A stretch of DNA of 47,622 bases from Lachnospiraceae bacterium (GCA_017994075.1 JAGOLM010000004.1:1-47622), one strand, 5' to 3'; shown: positions 36,134-45,521, numbered from the stretch's first letter. Made by a program: numbers and translations. The notes: generated by a model from the sequence alone, not told the origin.

Positions 36134-36177
36134 AACGAGGTGCAGGCAAGCACAGCTTGCCTGCACCTCGTTTTTTA
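36134..36177 (+). terminator. Very strong terminator hairpin directly after a promoter
   Basis: A perfect 18-bp stem (36134-36151 with 36155-36172) with a 3-base loop ACA has T-rich sequence from 36171 to 36177. It terminates the EF-G2 transcript. A transcript from the promoter at 36103-36130 would consist of little but this hairpin, about 40-45 bases. Confidence 0.93.
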
Positions 36178-36178
36178 T

Positions 36179-36192
36179 CATTGAATTCAATG
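36179..36192. repeat. 14-bp perfect palindrome upstream of the pseudo-receiver gene
   Basis: CATTGAATTCAATG reads the same on both strands. It sits between the terminator and the AGGAG ribosome-binding site (about 36205) of the next gene. No promoter was recognised between it and the gene. Confidence 0.7.
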
Positions 36193-36216
36193 TAAAATTG
36201 TCAAAAGGAGTATTGT

Positions 36217-37218
36217 ATGGACAATGTTCTTATTTTAGAGAAGAATCCATCTGATATGAAATTTTTAAAGACACTTCAAAAGTATAGCGATTACAATTAT
36301 TACTTTATTGAAGAACCTGGAAGTGCTCTTAAGATGATAGAAGAAAAAAATATTGATGTATTTGTATGCCCATATGAATTAAAAGGATATAATACAGAAG
36401 ATATTTTGATGACAGTAAATCTTATGACGAACCATCCTCTTTGTGTTTTGACGTCAATTGCCGAAAGAATCCCGGAACTTTTAAATTGTCTTAATTCTTA
36501 TTCTGTATTTAGAATGGTAATAAAACCATTTATGAATATCCTGGATATTAAGTCTGCAATTGATGATGCGGTTAATAGAAGGGCTTCGGTTGGAGCAAGA
36601 GGGGATGATTTCCTTTTTTCGATAATAGGTGATTCAAAAGAAACCGATTTTTGGGAAAATCATGATCGGATGATAGATTATAGATATCTTAAACTTTTTT
36701 TAGGAATATATAACGGGGCTGTCATAGGTAAGAAAAACAAAGACGGCAGTATCAAAGAAAACATCAAAAATAATAATGAGATCTTTCTAGTGGAAATGTT
36801 TTTGCAGGATGTATGGGATGGGTATATGAAAACCTGCGTACTAAATCCACCCGTACTTGGCAGGCTTAATGGTATGTTCAATGGAGAGGGCTCAACTGAT
36901 GGTAAAGACTATCTTGGATTAAATATTTCGACAGATGTTAGAAAAAAATATAATAGGCGATCTGATCTTATTCTTGCAATTCTGATTTTCAGGGAATATC
37001 TAAGGCATTCTCTTACGGAATATAATGGAGACATAAGAGTGATGTCAGATAATGGATGGATTCTTGTTAAACTATCAATTGTATCTGAGGGAAACTCTAT
37101 ACCTGAAGATGATTTTATAAAAAGAGAAGTAGAAAAGTTATTATCTTTATTCTGCTATAAATATTCACTGGGAACTGGTGAATCTGCATATACTGGTGCA
37201 GCTATACTTAAGGAATAG
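36217..37218 (+). CDS. Pseudo-receiver domain protein of unknown function
   Basis: This 333-residue protein has an N-terminal CheY-like fold (about residues 1-125): VLILEKN at the acidic-pocket strand, [13 protein letters not shown] at the phospho-Asp strand, VLTS (Thr79) and VIKPF (Lys103). The phospho-acceptor Asp is missing (Pro52 aligns there) and the acidic pair is reduced to Glu8. It should not be phosphorylated in the usual way. The C-terminal 200 residues are not recognised: no DNA-binding, kinase or GGDEF motif is visible. It lies 20 bases upstream of icd and may share its transcript. Confidence 0.7.
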   Translation: MDNVLILEKNPSDMKFLKTLQKYSDYNYYFIEEPGSALKMIEEKNIDVFVCPYELKGYNTEDILMTVNLMTNHPLCVLTSIAERIPELLNCLNSYSVFRMVIKPFMNILDIKSAIDDAVNRRASVGARGDDFLFSIIGDSKETDFWENHDRMIDYRYLKLFLGIYNGAVIGKKNKDGSIKENIKNNNEIFLVEMFLQDVWDGYMKTCVLNPPVLGRLNGMFNGEGSTDGKDYLGLNISTDVRKKYNRRSDLILAILIFREYLRHSLTEYNGDIRVMSDNGWILVKLSIVSEGNSIPEDDFIKREVEKLLSLFCYKYSLGTGESAYTGAAILKE

Positions 37219-37237
37219 TTTTGAAAGGATCTTTGCA

Positions 37238-38446
37238 ATGAAAAAAATCATTATGGATACTCCGCTTGTTGAGATGGACGGAGATGAGATGACCAGAATT
37301 CTCTGGAAAATGATCAAGGACGATCTTATAATTCCCTTTGTTGATCTAAAATCAGAGTATTATGATCTGGGACTAGAGAACAGAGATCGTACCAATGATG
37401 AAGTTACAGTTCTTTCAGCCAAGGCTACAAAAAAGTATAAGGTTGCTGTAAAATGTGCCACAATTACACCTAATGCTGCAAGAGTAGAGGAATACCATCT
37501 AAAAGAAATGTGGAAGAGCCCTAATGGTACAATAAGAGCAATTCTTGATGGAACTGTTTTCAGAGCACCTATCCTTGTTAAGGGAATCGAACCTAATGTA
37601 AAGACATGGAAAAAGCCAATAACCGTAGCACGTCATGCATATGGAGATGTATATAAGGCAGCTGAGATGAAGGTTCATGGCCCAGGAAAAGCAGAGCTTG
37701 TATATACGGATAAAGATGGTAATGAGGAAAGAGTACTTATCAATGAGTTTGATGGCGCCGGCATTATCCAAGGACAGTATAATACAGAAAAGTCAATCAG
37801 AAGCTTTGCAAAGAGCTGTTTTGAATTTGCACTGGATAAAAAGGAAGACCTGTGGTTTGCATCAAAGGACACGATCTCCAAAAAATATGATCATACATTC
37901 AAGGATATTTTTCAGGAAGAGTATGATAATTGCTATAAAGAAAAATTTGATAAGGTGGGAATAACTTATTTCTATACACTTATTGATGATGCCGTGGCAA
38001 GAGTTATGAAATCAGAAGGCGGATTCATATGGGCTCTGAAAAATTACGATGGAGATGTAATGAGCGATATGCTTTCTTCTGCTTATGGTTCGCTGGCAAT
38101 GATGACATCAGTTCTGGTATCTCCAGAGGGATATTTTGAATACGAAGCAGCTCATGGCACTGTTCAGAGGCATTATTACAAATATTTAAAGGGAGAAACA
38201 ACCTCCACCAATTCAGTAGCAACTATTTTTGCATGGAGTGGTGCACTTCGTAAAAGAGGCGAGCTGGATTCAAATAAGGAGCTTAGGAATTTTGCTGATA
38301 AGCTTGAAAAAGCTTGCATAGATACAATAGAAAGTGGAAAAATGACCAAGGACCTTGCACTTATTACTACATTCAAGGATCCAACAACACTTTCAAGTGA
38401 AAAATTTATTAAGGAGATTCAAAAAAACCTCGCTAAGATGGTTTAA
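37238..38446 (+). CDS. icd: NADP-dependent isocitrate dehydrogenase
   Basis: This enzyme oxidatively decarboxylates isocitrate to 2-oxoglutarate, supplying glutamate precursor and NADPH. The 402-residue protein is of the eukaryotic-type homodimeric NADP class: [86 protein letters not shown] and [12 protein letters not shown]. The frame is open from 37178, but GAAAGG at 37223-37228 and the family N terminus place the start at 37238. No citrate synthase or aconitase gene is adjacent. Confidence 0.95.
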   Translation: MKKIIMDTPLVEMDGDEMTRILWKMIKDDLIIPFVDLKSEYYDLGLENRDRTNDEVTVLSAKATKKYKVAVKCATITPNAARVEEYHLKEMWKSPNGTIRAILDGTVFRAPILVKGIEPNVKTWKKPITVARHAYGDVYKAAEMKVHGPGKAELVYTDKDGNEERVLINEFDGAGIIQGQYNTEKSIRSFAKSCFEFALDKKEDLWFASKDTISKKYDHTFKDIFQEEYDNCYKEKFDKVGITYFYTLIDDAVARVMKSEGGFIWALKNYDGDVMSDMLSSAYGSLAMMTSVLVSPEGYFEYEAAHGTVQRHYYKYLKGETTSTNSVATIFAWSGALRKRGELDSNKELRNFADKLEKACIDTIESGKMTKDLALITTFKDPTTLSSEKFIKEIQKNLAKMV

Positions 38447-38455
38447 ATAATATAT

Positions 38456-40375
38456 ATGCTTTTAACTTGTTCAAATCTGGAAAAAATCTTTCCAGGAAAA
38501 AAATTATTTTCAGGCCTATCTTTTAACCTGGATAAAAATGAAAGACTAGGAATACTGGGTGAAAATGGTTGTGGCAAATCAACACTTTTAAAAATAATAA
38601 GTGGGGAACTTGCTGCAGATGGAGGTAATATTTCAGTTCAATCTGATACATCCATCGGCTATTTGGCACAGTATCAGGATGATGGTTTAAACGGCTCGAT
38701 AATCGATGTTGTATTGGAATCAAAAAAAGAACTTATTAAAAAAGAATCAGAACTAAGAAATATGGAATCTGAGATGGCAGTTTTATCTGGTGAGGATCTA
38801 AAACTTCATCTGGAGAAGTATCATAAGTTGTCTGAAGAATTTGAAAATGAAGGTGGACTGGTATTTAGAAGTCTGGCAACAGGAATAATAAAGGGTCTGG
38901 GATTTTCAGAAGATGAGTTTTCAAAATCTTTTTCCAACTTATCAGGCGGGCAGAAGACCAGTGTATCATTAGGCAAACTACTATTATCTAATCCTGACAT
39001 ATTAATGCTTGATGAGCCGACTAATCACCTGGATATACATTCGGTCGAATGGTTGGAAAGCTTTTTACAAGGGTATAAGGGCGCAATTATCCTGGTATCC
39101 CATGATAGGTATTTTCTGGACAATGTTATTAATAACGTTCTTGATATAACAGAAAATGACACAAGATTATATACAGGTAATTACACTGAAGCTATGCATA
39201 AGAAAAAGCTGATCTATGAGGCAGATCTAAAAGCATACAAAAAACAGCAGGATAAGATACAACATGAAGAGAAGGTCATCGATACTCTTCAACGCTTTAA
39301 TAGAGAAAAATCGATCAAAAGAGCTGAAAGCCGTAAAAAGGTACTTGATAAGATAACTCTTTTAGATTCCCCTGCCAGTGAAAAAGAAGCGATGTTTCTT
39401 CAATTTAAGTCTGATAGGAGAAGCGGAAATGATGTTCTAGAAGTAACGGATCTAAAAAAACAATTTGATGATCAACTCTTATTTGAAGACTTATCCTTCT
39501 ATTTAGGAAGAGGAGACCGTCTTGGAATCTTAGGCGATAATGGTACCGGCAAGACCACGCTTCTTCGAATAATAAATGGCCTATTGGCACCTGATTCAGG
39601 AGAGATTAAAATAGGCGCTTCTGTTGATATTGGATATTATGATCAGGGTCAGCAGAATCTTAATGATGAGAATTCTGTCTTTTCAGAATTAAGAAATTCA
39701 TATCCTGACATGAATAATACATTGATAAGAAATACATTGGCAGCCTTTGATTTTAAAGGCGATGAAGTTGATCGAAGAGTAAAAGCCCTAAGCGGAGGTG
39801 AAAGAGGACGATTATCACTTGCTAAGCTTATGCTTAAGAATTCTAATCTATTGATATTGGATGAGCCTACCAACCACTTGGATATAAAATCCAAGGAAAA
39901 ACTTGAAGATGCACTTCTTGACTATGACGGAACAATTCTGTTTGTATCTCATGACCGCTATTTTATTAATAGAATAGCGAATAGAATACTAGTTTTGAAT
40001 GGTAATCCTGCTGATGAATATATGGGCAATTATGATGATTACCTAGCTAAATCTACTGAACTTAAGTTTCTAAGTAATAAGGACTCGGAAAACATTTCAT
40101 ACGTTGATCCATCAGATGAAAACAAAATTGACTATGATAAGCAAAAGCAGGAAAAAGCCAAGCAAAAGAAAATTCAAAAAGAAATAGTATCTCTTGAAGA
40201 AGAAATAGAGAGACTTGAGGCGCTTAAGTCGGATACAGAAAATGAAATGGCAGATTCATCTATTTCATCAGACTCAGGTAAACTTAATGAATTGAATAAA
40301 ATATTGGTGGATTCATCAAATAAAATTGATGAAGCTTATTCTAAATGGGATGAGCTTACTGAACAGCTTCAATGA
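38456..40375 (+). CDS. ABC-F family ATPase
   Basis: This 639-residue soluble ABC-F protein has two ABC domains and no membrane segment. NBD1 has GENGCGKST, LSGGQKTSVSLGKLLL and DEPTNHLDI. The linker is helical and basic (about 235-310). NBD2 has GDNGTGKTT, LSGGERGRLSLAKLML and DEPTNHLDI. A C-terminal coiled coil (about 550-639) resembles YdiF/Uup types. ABC-F proteins act on ribosomes, some giving antibiotic protection, but resistance cannot be claimed from sequence. No ribosome-binding site is visible before the ATG, which follows icd by nine bases, so coupling to icd is likely. Confidence 0.93.
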   Translation: MLLTCSNLEKIFPGKKLFSGLSFNLDKNERLGILGENGCGKSTLLKIISGELAADGGNISVQSDTSIGYLAQYQDDGLNGSIIDVVLESKKELIKKESELRNMESEMAVLSGEDLKLHLEKYHKLSEEFENEGGLVFRSLATGIIKGLGFSEDEFSKSFSNLSGGQKTSVSLGKLLLSNPDILMLDEPTNHLDIHSVEWLESFLQGYKGAIILVSHDRYFLDNVINNVLDITENDTRLYTGNYTEAMHKKKLIYEADLKAYKKQQDKIQHEEKVIDTLQRFNREKSIKRAESRKKVLDKITLLDSPASEKEAMFLQFKSDRRSGNDVLEVTDLKKQFDDQLLFEDLSFYLGRGDRLGILGDNGTGKTTLLRIINGLLAPDSGEIKIGASVDIGYYDQGQQNLNDENSVFSELRNSYPDMNNTLIRNTLAAFDFKGDEVDRRVKALSGGERGRLSLAKLMLKNSNLLILDEPTNHLDIKSKEKLEDALLDYDGTILFVSHDRYFINRIANRILVLNGNPADEYMGNYDDYLAKSTELKFLSNKDSENISYVDPSDENKIDYDKQKQEKAKQKKIQKEIVSLEEEIERLEALKSDTENEMADSSISSDSGKLNELNKILVDSSNKIDEAYSKWDELTEQLQ

Positions 40376-40486
40376 TTTTACTTGGAAGTTTTCCTTGATA
40401 ATATGATTAAATATATATAAAATCTAAAAAGTAACTGGTTGCAGTTTATCTAAAATGCACCAATATAGTAGAAAGGCTAGAGCAAT

Positions 40487-41113
40487 ATGCAGAAAGAAAT
40501 ATCTCCTGCCGTAATTAGAAGAATGCCAAGGTATTATAGGTATCTTGGAGAATTGATGAACTGTGGCGTTGAAAGGATATCCTCAAGGGACCTATCAGAA
40601 CGAATGCATGTAACTGCATCACAGATCAGACAGGATCTAAATAATTTCGGTGGTTTTGGCCAGCAAGGTTATGGCTACAATGTAAAATTCCTCCATGATG
40701 AGATTGGAAGAATACTCGGACTTGAAAACAATCATAATGTTATTATAATCGGAATGGGACACATAGGTCAGGCAATTGCCAATTATAAAAACTTTGAAAG
40801 CGTTGGCTTTTATATGTGCGGATTCTTTGATATTGATTCATCTCTTAAGGGAAAGAAAATAAGAGGAATTCCCATTAGAATGATAGATGAGTTACCAGAA
40901 TTTACCAAGAATACTAAGGTTGACATTGCGACACTTACTATTCCCAAGGAAAACGCGGATAAAATGGTTGAAAAACTTATTGGCCTTGGAATCAAGTCTA
41001 TATGGAATTTTGCTCTTGTAGACCTTGAAGTTCCTAGTGATGTGATAGTTGAAAATGTTCATCTGTCTGATAGCTTGATGCAATTATCATATAATATAGC
41101 AAAGAGTAAATAA
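40487..41113 (+). CDS. rex: Redox-sensing transcriptional repressor Rex
   Basis: Rex senses the NADH/NAD+ ratio and represses fermentation and respiratory genes when NADH is low. The 208-residue protein has an N-terminal winged helix (SPAVIRRMPRYYRYLGEL, SSRDLSERMHVTASQIRQDLNNFGGFG) and a Rossmann domain with VIIIGMGHIGQAIANY. The C-terminal helix swaps in the dimer. An AGAAAGG site precedes the ATG. The 111-base leader contains AT-rich promoter-like boxes (around 40399-40425), but I saw no clear Rex operator (TTGTGA-N-TCACAA type). It is followed two bases later by a coiled-coil protein gene. Confidence 0.97.
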   Translation: MQKEISPAVIRRMPRYYRYLGELMNCGVERISSRDLSERMHVTASQIRQDLNNFGGFGQQGYGYNVKFLHDEIGRILGLENNHNVIIIGMGHIGQAIANYKNFESVGFYMCGFFDIDSSLKGKKIRGIPIRMIDELPEFTKNTKVDIATLTIPKENADKMVEKLIGLGIKSIWNFALVDLEVPSDVIVENVHLSDSLMQLSYNIAKSK

Positions 41114-41115
41114 TT

Positions 41116-41847
41116 ATGGATGAAGAAAGCTTCAAAAAAGCCATATTAGAGACAAAGTTACCGCTATTGGTTCTTGATAATAAATGGCATCGTTTGTTTG
41201 CTGTTCATGGTAAGCCAGATGAAGTGATTATTCTTGAAAAGGTACTTCGTGACCTTTTGGCAAGACAGGGACAGCTTAACAATGATCTAAAGAGCCTTAA
41301 AAAGATCAAGAATCAGCTTATGCAGGACATAGTCTCAAATATGGGACAAAACGAAGAAAAAAGTGTTAAGGATAATCAGACATTGGCAATGACAGAAAAC
41401 AAGCGTCTCATAGAAGATACTAATGCCAAGATGGAATCCGTAGAAGATGAACTTCTGGAAATTCCCATAACCATTAAAGATAAGAATAAAGAACTTATGC
41501 TCTATACGATGTCTTATTGTTACAGCTATCTAAGAAAAAACAAAGAGCAAGTTGATGAAATTGATGAATGGATCAAAAAAATAAGAGTAGAGCTCAAGAA
41601 AAATATAATAAGAAAACAGAACAGAAAGATTAATAACAGAGAAATGTATTCGTATATGCATGATGTTTTTGGCAAGGATGTTATTAATCTTTTCGACGTT
41701 AGGGTTGAAGATATAGAAGAAGAACAGAAGCATCTGGACGAGCTTCATTCCATTGAACATAATAGTACTGCTAAAGAGAATCCTACAGAACAAACAGATT
41801 TTGATGGAGTTTCTGCTGATAATACAGATTTTGAGGAGGAGCCATGA
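41116..41847 (+). CDS. Coiled-coil protein of unknown function next to rex
   Basis: This 243-residue soluble protein is not recognised as a named family. A short globular start (LPLLVLDNKWHRLFAVHGKPDEV) is followed by long charged helices with coiled-coil character (about residues 45-170) and an acidic tail that is probably disordered. It has no signal peptide or membrane helix. It is tightly packed: two bases after rex and overlapping the next gene by four bases (ATGA), so it is in a rex-led operon. A role in regulation or as a scaffold cannot be judged from sequence. Confidence 0.8.
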   Translation: MDEESFKKAILETKLPLLVLDNKWHRLFAVHGKPDEVIILEKVLRDLLARQGQLNNDLKSLKKIKNQLMQDIVSNMGQNEEKSVKDNQTLAMTENKRLIEDTNAKMESVEDELLEIPITIKDKNKELMLYTMSYCYSYLRKNKEQVDEIDEWIKKIRVELKKNIIRKQNRKINNREMYSYMHDVFGKDVINLFDVRVEDIEEEQKHLDELHSIEHNSTAKENPTEQTDFDGVSADNTDFEEEP

Positions 41848-43331
41848 AAAAGGTTCTGACAGGTCAGAAAATGAGGGCCTTGGATCTAGATACAATTGAA
41901 AAATATGGATTATCGGAGTGCATTTTGATTGAAAGAGCAGCACTTTCTTTCTTTGATGAAATTGAGAGCAGCATTACTTTTGATGACAATATTTATATCT
42001 TTTGTGGAAGAGGAAATAATGGAGCTGACGGAATGGCTCTTGGCAGAATTCTCTTTTTAAAAAAATATAACGTTAAAGTATTCTTATTAGAAGGTTCAAC
42101 CTCGTTGGATAACTTGTCCGCAGGAGCCAAATACGAAAAAAGTGTTATTGAAAAATATAATATTCCAATATGTGACTTTTCTGAACAGGATGGAAAATGC
42201 GATATTATTATTGATGCTGTTTTTGGAACAGGATTGAACAGGGAATTAGATCAAAGCATTGTTTCGCATATAGATTTGATAAATGACCTTAAAATTAAGA
42301 ACAATTGTCTCGTATATGGCATGGATATTCCAAGTGGAGTTTCTTCAGATGATGGTAGGGTTTTTGGGAAGGCTGTTTTATGTGATAAAACCATTACATT
42401 TGGATATTTAAAAGTAGGCCAGTTGATATATCCGGGGAAGGAATATTGTGGTGAGGTAATTGTCAAAGACTCTGGTATATATGATTTTGAAGATAAAAAG
42501 GATAGATATATATTAGAGGAAAATGATATTTCAAATCTACCGGTCAGACATCCATCCGGTAATAAAGGAACATTCGGAAGAGTTCTTGTCATTGCCGGTG
42601 ATCGTGGAATGGCTGGAGCAGCCTTTATGTGTGCCAAGGCTGCATATGAAGCCGGTGCCGGACTAGTCTGTATATTTACAAATGAGGACAATAGGACAAT
42701 CCTTCAGACACTGATTCCTGAGGCTATTATTGTATGCTATGATAAATATCAGGAGTCTGACTTGATAAAACAGATAAATGACACTGATATTATTGTTTGT
42801 GGACCTGGACTTGGAAAGAACAAGGATTCTGAAAAAATTGTACAATGTGTTTTGAAAAATTCGTCAGTTCCGGTTGTTTTAGATGCGGATGCTCTTAATA
42901 TAATTGCTAAAAATACAGAGATACTTAAACTTCCACATCCTGAACTTATACTTACACCTCACCCTGGTGAAATGGCTCGACTTCTGGACTCGAGTATTCC
43001 GTACGTACTGGATAATCTACTTAGGATTGCCGAAGAGTTCTCAAGAGACTATAATGTAGTTCTTGTGCTAAAGAGTGCTTGTACCGTAACAGCTATTCCA
43101 TTTGGCAATACATATATAAATACTACAGGAAATGATGGAATGGCAACAGGTGGGTCAGGTGATATTCTAGCCGGATATATCGGAGGAATGCTTGCTCAGG
43201 ATAGAACTGATGATTTTTTGGTTCCTCTTGCAGTTTATCTGCATGGTAAGGCAGGGGAAAAAGCATCAGAAAAGTACAGTAACTATTCAATGACATCAAG
43301 GGATATCCTTGATGCAATAAAAGAAATATAA
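41844..43331 (+). CDS. nnrD: Bifunctional NAD(P)H-hydrate repair enzyme
   Basis: This 495-residue fusion combines an NAD(P)HX epimerase (YjeF N-terminal domain, about 1-215, with IFCGRGNNGADGMALGR and DAVFGTGLNREL) and an ADP-dependent NAD(P)HX dehydratase (about 225-495, with HKGTFGRVLVIAGD-like and NGMATGGSGDILAGYIGGMLAQ). It repairs hydrated NADH and NADPH. Its position one gene after rex, an NADH sensor, fits a theme of NADH homeostasis. It starts within the stop of the preceding gene with GAGGAGGAG as the ribosome-binding site. alr follows by 27 bases. Confidence 0.95.
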   Translation: MKKVLTGQKMRALDLDTIEKYGLSECILIERAALSFFDEIESSITFDDNIYIFCGRGNNGADGMALGRILFLKKYNVKVFLLEGSTSLDNLSAGAKYEKSVIEKYNIPICDFSEQDGKCDIIIDAVFGTGLNRELDQSIVSHIDLINDLKIKNNCLVYGMDIPSGVSSDDGRVFGKAVLCDKTITFGYLKVGQLIYPGKEYCGEVIVKDSGIYDFEDKKDRYILEENDISNLPVRHPSGNKGTFGRVLVIAGDRGMAGAAFMCAKAAYEAGAGLVCIFTNEDNRTILQTLIPEAIIVCYDKYQESDLIKQINDTDIIVCGPGLGKNKDSEKIVQCVLKNSSVPVVLDADALNIIAKNTEILKLPHPELILTPHPGEMARLLDSSIPYVLDNLLRIAEEFSRDYNVVLVLKSACTVTAIPFGNTYINTTGNDGMATGGSGDILAGYIGGMLAQDRTDDFLVPLAVYLHGKAGEKASEKYSNYSMTSRDILDAIKEI

Positions 43332-43358
43332 TAGTTATATGAAAGAAAGTGCAGTAAA

Positions 43359-44519
43359 ATGAATTTTGATAGAGTACATGCTGAGATTAATCTTGATAAT
43401 CTTTTGCTTAATGTACGTGAGATGAAAAAAGTCATACCGAAAGATTCAAAGATAATGGCTGTTATAAAGGCTGATGCTTATGGAAATGGAGCTGTTGAAA
43501 CTGCACAGACTCTTGAAAATCAGGATGAGATCGGTGGATTTTGTACAGCTACATTTGATGAAGCCCTTGAGCTTCGAAATAATAATATTAATAAACCGAT
43601 TCTTGTTTTAGGCCTTATCTTTCCATCGGATTATGATGAAATGATAAGATCTGATATCAGACCAACAGTATATGATCTTGAGCTGGCAGAAAAAATAAAT
43701 AAGTCAGCTGAAAAAATCGGAAAAAAGGCCAAGATCCATATCAAAATAGATACTGGAATGGGCCGAATAGGATTTCAGCCTGATGAAAATGGAATAGATG
43801 ATATAATATCTATTAGCAGACTTCCATTCATAGATTTAGAAGGTATATTTACACATTTTTCTAGATGTGATGAAAAAGAAAAGAAATATGCTGACAACCA
43901 GCAGGCTTGTTTTGAAAAAACGATATCTAGATTAAGGGACTCCGGTATTACATTCACATATTCACATAGTGCAAATAGTGCAGCAATAATGGAATACCCA
44001 CCTGCTTATTCTAAGCTTGTAAGAGCAGGAATCACGTTATATGGAATGTGGCCATCCAATGAGGTTGATCATTCATTTCCACTTAAGAGCGTAATGGCAT
44101 TAAAGTCATCTGTTATCCATGTCAAGGTTCTTCCTGTAGGATGCCCAATTGGATACGGGGGGACATATGTAACTGACAAGGATACAAAAATCGCAACTGT
44201 ATCAATTGGATATGCTGATGGAATGCCAAGATCTCTCTCAAATAGAGGAGAAGTCTTGATTCATGGTAGACGTGCTCCTATAATTGGTAGGATCTGTATG
44301 GATCAGATGATGGTTGATGTTACTGAGATACCGGATGTTAAGATGTTTGATACTGTTACAATAATTGGAACTGATGGCAAAGAAGAAATAACAATGGAGG
44401 AAGTCGGAGATAAATCGGGAAGATTTAACTACGAGCTTTCGTGTCTTCTAGGCAATAGACGTATCCCAAAAATTTATTTTCTAGATGGCAAGGAAGTTAA
44501 ACGTACTTTTGAGATGTAG
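43359..44519 (+). CDS. alr: Alanine racemase
   Basis: Alanine racemase is a PLP enzyme interconverting L- and D-alanine for peptidoglycan. The 386-residue protein has the PLP lysine at Lys37 in VIKADAYGNGA. The second-domain tyrosine region is GYGGTYVTD, preceded by VGCPIG, and ICMDQMMVDVT lies in the substrate region. The fold is a TIM barrel plus a C-terminal beta domain. The nnrD-alr order is common in Firmicutes. The start ATG follows GAAAG. The CBS-domain gene follows 14 bases later. Confidence 0.96.
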   Translation: MNFDRVHAEINLDNLLLNVREMKKVIPKDSKIMAVIKADAYGNGAVETAQTLENQDEIGGFCTATFDEALELRNNNINKPILVLGLIFPSDYDEMIRSDIRPTVYDLELAEKINKSAEKIGKKAKIHIKIDTGMGRIGFQPDENGIDDIISISRLPFIDLEGIFTHFSRCDEKEKKYADNQQACFEKTISRLRDSGITFTYSHSANSAAIMEYPPAYSKLVRAGITLYGMWPSNEVDHSFPLKSVMALKSSVIHVKVLPVGCPIGYGGTYVTDKDTKIATVSIGYADGMPRSLSNRGEVLIHGRRAPIIGRICMDQMMVDVTEIPDVKMFDTVTIIGTDGKEEITMEEVGDKSGRFNYELSCLLGNRRIPKIYFLDGKEVKRTFEM

Positions 44520-44533
44520 ATTTTGGAGATCTT

Positions 44534-45376
44534 ATGTTGTTTAAAAACAATGGTATTAAAAACATTCGCAAAAAGTCCAAAAGGGATGAAGCTGCTTCTG
44601 AAATAACTGAAGCAGAAATCCTGTCAATGGTCAATGAGGGTAATGAAAATGGCTCATTATTAAATAGTGAAGCTATAATGGTTAAAAATGTTCTGAATCT
44701 GGATGATGAAACAGTAAAGGACATTATGATCCATAGAACACAGATTGTTGCCATTGATGGAGACAGTTCAATTCAAGATGCCGTAGATATGTTTTTATCT
44801 AATAGTTTTTCACGATTTCCGGTTTTTATAGGATCTATTGATAATATTATAGGAATTATCCATATTAAAGATATTCTTAAATATGCTAGTTCACCATCAA
44901 ATCTTATGAAAAAAGTCAGGGACGAAAGCGGGCTTATAAGACCAGCAGAATCTGTTCCTGAGACTCATGGTGTATATACACTCTTTACAACGATGAAGCG
45001 TGAAAAAACACATATGGCTGTAGTTGTAGATGAGTATGGTCAGACAAGTGGTATTGTTACCATGGAAGATATTCTTGAGGAAATAGTCGGAAATATTCAG
45101 GATGAACATGATAATGAAAAGGCATTGGTTGAGAAACTTCCATCGAATTCTTACAGGATGAATGGTAGGACACCTCTTGAAGATGTGTGCGAGACCCTTG
45201 GCATTAACGTTGAATTGCCTGATGTAGAGACACTTAATGGATATTTGATCAATAAGTTAGGCAAAATTCCTGATGAGCATTCAAAGTTTAAGATTACGGA
45301 TAATGGTTATGATTTTAATATCATGGATGTGAAAGACCGTGTTATTCAGGAAGTTCGTATTTCACTTCATAAATAA
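44534..45376 (+). CDS. CorC/HlyC-type CBS-domain protein without membrane domain
   Basis: This 280-residue soluble protein has a CBS pair (about 68-190: DIMIHRTQIVAID, FPVFIGSIDNIIGIIHIKDIL, THMAVVVDEYGQTSGIVTMEDILEEIVG). A C-terminal CorC/HlyC domain (about 200-280: YRMNGRTPLEDVCETLG) completes it. The DUF21 membrane domain of the larger hemolysin-C family is absent, as in the short CorC type. Such proteins are linked to Mg/Co efflux or membrane integrity; haemolysis is not implied. It is probably the last gene of the rex-led cluster. Confidence 0.9.
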   Translation: MLFKNNGIKNIRKKSKRDEAASEITEAEILSMVNEGNENGSLLNSEAIMVKNVLNLDDETVKDIMIHRTQIVAIDGDSSIQDAVDMFLSNSFSRFPVFIGSIDNIIGIIHIKDILKYASSPSNLMKKVRDESGLIRPAESVPETHGVYTLFTTMKREKTHMAVVVDEYGQTSGIVTMEDILEEIVGNIQDEHDNEKALVEKLPSNSYRMNGRTPLEDVCETLGINVELPDVETLNGYLINKLGKIPDEHSKFKITDNGYDFNIMDVKDRVIQEVRISLHK

Positions 45377-45388
45377 ATAATGATTACT

Positions 45389-45416
45389 TTACGATATTTG
45401 ATAAAAATGATAGAAT
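45389..45416 (+). promoter_or_regulatory. Candidate yebC promoter
   Basis: TTACGA (45389-45394), 16-base spacer, TAGAAT (45411-45416) with an extended -10 TG. The leader of about 100 bases contains a hairpin, AATAGGA (45438-45444) with TCCTATT (45472-45478), followed by TATTTTTA. It resembles an attenuator with a large loop, at low confidence. Confidence 0.5.
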
Positions 45417-45521
45417 TTCAAGTAGGTATGATTTTTGAATAGGAATATATCGTACGTTATAGTTTTACATGTCCTATTTATTTTTACATATATTTTTTAA
45501 AACAGAAAGGAATTGTAACAG

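Noticed and set aside
38456..40375. Antibiotic resistance call for the ABC-F ATPase
   Set aside because: The linker and C-terminal features fit general YdiF/Uup-like proteins; nothing in the sequence identifies a resistance subtype.
40376..40486. Rex autoregulatory operator
   Set aside because: No TTGTGA/TCACAA-type two-fold site could be found in the leader; only AT-rich promoter-like boxes are present.
44534..45376. Haemolysin call for the CBS-domain protein
   Set aside because: The name is inherited from a family; the protein has no membrane domain and no evidence of toxin function.
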